Shown: positions 12,593 through 13,663 of the stretch, piece by piece
How positions within the stretch are numbered: position 1 is the stretch's first letter
Layout of the letters: the number at the start of each line of letters is the position of its first letter
Assembly: GCA_002451015.1 (NCBI GenBank)
Contig: DKBB01000274.1
Location: 1 to 13,663 of the forward strand
DNA length: 13,663 bases
Direction of reading: 5' to 3'
Origin: Acidobacteria bacterium UBA6911
GTDB lineage: Bacteria > Acidobacteriota > UBA6911
Program-made: the position numbers and the translations under genes
The notes under the pieces: generated by a model
Databases searched by the model: none
What the model saw: the letters and a program-made list of their open reading frames with translations, nothing else
What the model was told of the DNA's origin: nothing

Positions 12593-13663
12593 TCAGAGTT
12601 CTTCAATGCCGATGAGCGGCTGTCCCTTTTCCACTGAATCCCCGTCGGTCGCGATTTTTTTGACAATCCTGCATTTCTTAGGCGCGGTTATTTCGTTGAA
12701 AAGCTTCATCGCCTCTACAATACAAACCTTGTCGCCTGCTTCCACTTCATCCCCCTCTTTTATGAAATTGTCCTTGCCCGGCCCGGGAGCAAAATAGAGG
12801 GTGCCGACAAAGGGGGCGTCGATGGTCGCACTGTACGCTGCGGCGCCGGACTCTTCCGGCGTTCCTTCAGATGACTCCCCTTTCCGATCCCGTCCAACCG
12901 GCGGCGCTTCGGATCGAGGCGCTTCAGCTGCTGTGTCAGCCATATCAAAAAGCGGAGAAGCGATGATGCCTGAAGGTCGGATCGCAATGGTCGAATTGCC
13001 CTTTTTGAAAACCAGCTCTTCGACGGTCAATCCTTCAATCTTGTCGAGGACCTCCTTTGCGACATCCGGAATATTCATCGGAAGGTTGATGGATGAAGAC
13101 GGCTGTACTGCAACATTCGGCTCCGTGCCGTTCTCGGTTGTCGGGATCTCCTTTTCCTGTTCTGCCCGCATCTTCTTTATTTCAATATCGGCCGGAGTGT
13201 CCGGACGCTGCTCCGGCGGCAAAGCGCGCCACTGGAAAAACTGCAGTGCCGGTTCTGGGAGGAGTACATAGGAAATGATATCTTCTTCGTGTTCGATATA
13301 TTTCGGATTGACATTATCGGTAGCATTGGGAAGCATCGGGCTCAGTTCATCCGCCGGACGATGATCGATCGGCTTCTCATCTCCGAGTATTTTCTTCAGA
13401 AATTCCTTATTAATCGGCACCGGGGATCTGCCGTATTTGCCGCGGACATAATCTTTCACTTCATTGGGAACTATTTTATATCGCTCGGCCGAAATGATAT
13501 TCATAACCGCCTGCGTACCGACGATCTGGCTGGTGGGCGTTACCAAGGGGGGGAATCCGAGATCTTCGCGAACGCGGGAAACCTCATCCAGCACCTCGGG
13601 CAGCTTGTCTAGGGCTTTCTGCATGGACAGCTGCGACTTGAAATTGGAGATCATGCCGCCCGG
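12593..13663 (-). CDS. Pyruvate carboxylase subunit B / oxaloacetate decarboxylase alpha-type protein, C-terminal part with biotinyl domain (5' end outside window)
   Basis: Carboxyl transfer between biotin and pyruvate/oxaloacetate. The frame runs off the right edge: PGG precedes the first visible Met, matching the family motif PGGMISNF, so that Met is internal and the TIM-barrel active site lies outside. Numbered from that Met, residues 1-165 are the conserved carboxylase domain end (LGFPPLVTPTSQIVGTQAV, YVRGKYGR, PADELSPMLP, EEDIISYVLLPEPALQFF). Residues 196-232 (PDVAKEVLDKIEGLTVEELV, then GNSTIAIRPSG) resemble the N-terminal segment of AccB. A Pro/Glu/Ser-rich linker covers about 235-270, and a biotinyl domain 275-353 has EAMKLFNEI with Lys317 as the biotin site (codon 12704-12706). 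EAMKL is closer to AccB than the EAMKM usual in pyruvate carboxylases. No membrane subunits of a sodium pump are visible, so an anaplerotic role is as likely as decarboxylation. Confidence 0.9.
   Translation of the reverse strand, partial: PGGMISNFKSQLSMQKALDKLPEVLDEVSRVREDLGFPPLVTPTSQIVGTQAVMNIISAERYKIVPNEVKDYVRGKYGRSPVPINKEFLKKILGDEKPIDHRPADELSPMLPNATDNVNPKYIEHEEDIISYVLLPEPALQFFQWRALPPEQRPDTPADIEIKKMRAEQEKEIPTTENGTEPNVAVQPSSSINLPMNIPDVAKEVLDKIEGLTVEELVFKKGNSTIAIRPSGIIASPLFDMADTAAEAPRSEAPPVGRDRKGESSEGTPEESGAAAYSATIDAPFVGTLYFAPGPGKDNFIKEGDEVEAGDKVCIVEAMKLFNEITAPKKCRIVKKIATDGDSVEKGQPLIGIEEL

Overview
The window looks like chromosomal sequence from an anaerobic or microaerobic Gram-negative bacterium, most likely one of the former Deltaproteobacteria (Desulfobacterota). 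This is inferred from the gene set and its style: a PAS-GGDEF regulator, GatCAB-type amidotransferase genes, a DUF1844 protein, a haem-type bacterioferritin, an anaplerotic biotin carboxylase subunit, and AT-rich heptameric intergenic repeats. No rRNA, tRNA, CRISPR array, transposase or phage gene was seen. Most of the window is housekeeping genes; the unusual material is between and at the edges of those genes.

Layout. Positions 2-4698 read on the + strand: the tail of an NTF2/SnoaL-like protein, a PAS-GGDEF diguanylate cyclase, then gltX (glutamyl-tRNA synthetase), pdxJ (pyridoxine 5'-phosphate synthase) and rsmI (16S rRNA 2'-O-methyltransferase). pdxJ and rsmI abut with no gap. rsmI is split by an in-frame TAG that separates the methyltransferase domain from its normal C-terminal domain, which is still encoded intact in frame. 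Positions 4840-9923 read mainly on the - strand. In direction of transcription these are bfr, a DUF1844 protein, ribF (riboflavin kinase/FAD synthetase), gatC, gatA and a secreted coiled-coil protein. A 51-codon, four-cysteine ORF on the + strand lies between bfr and the DUF1844 gene and ends in a terminator-like hairpin. Positions 10102-12000 read + again: a possible 44-codon ORF overlapping an MscS-type channel gene, then a HAD phosphatase. Positions 12025-13663 read -: a CoA-binding protein of the YccU type and the C-terminal half of a pyruvate/oxaloacetate carboxylase-type subunit carrying the biotinyl domain, cut by the right edge.

Functional links. gltX with gatC/gatA fits tRNA charging in which Glu-tRNA(Gln) is amidated by GatCAB, but gatB is not in this window. 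pdxJ and ribF make cofactors (PLP, FMN/FAD). bfr stores iron. The carboxylase end suggests C3/C4 interconversion.

Most worth a second look: (1) the amber codon inside rsmI; (2) two related intergenic elements (about 5457-5638 and 8584-8700) with inverted ends built from AATCTTC-like heptamers and a shared TTATTTAGAGG core, plus a solo heptamer block in front of pdxJ; (3) the small four-cysteine protein at 9239-9394.
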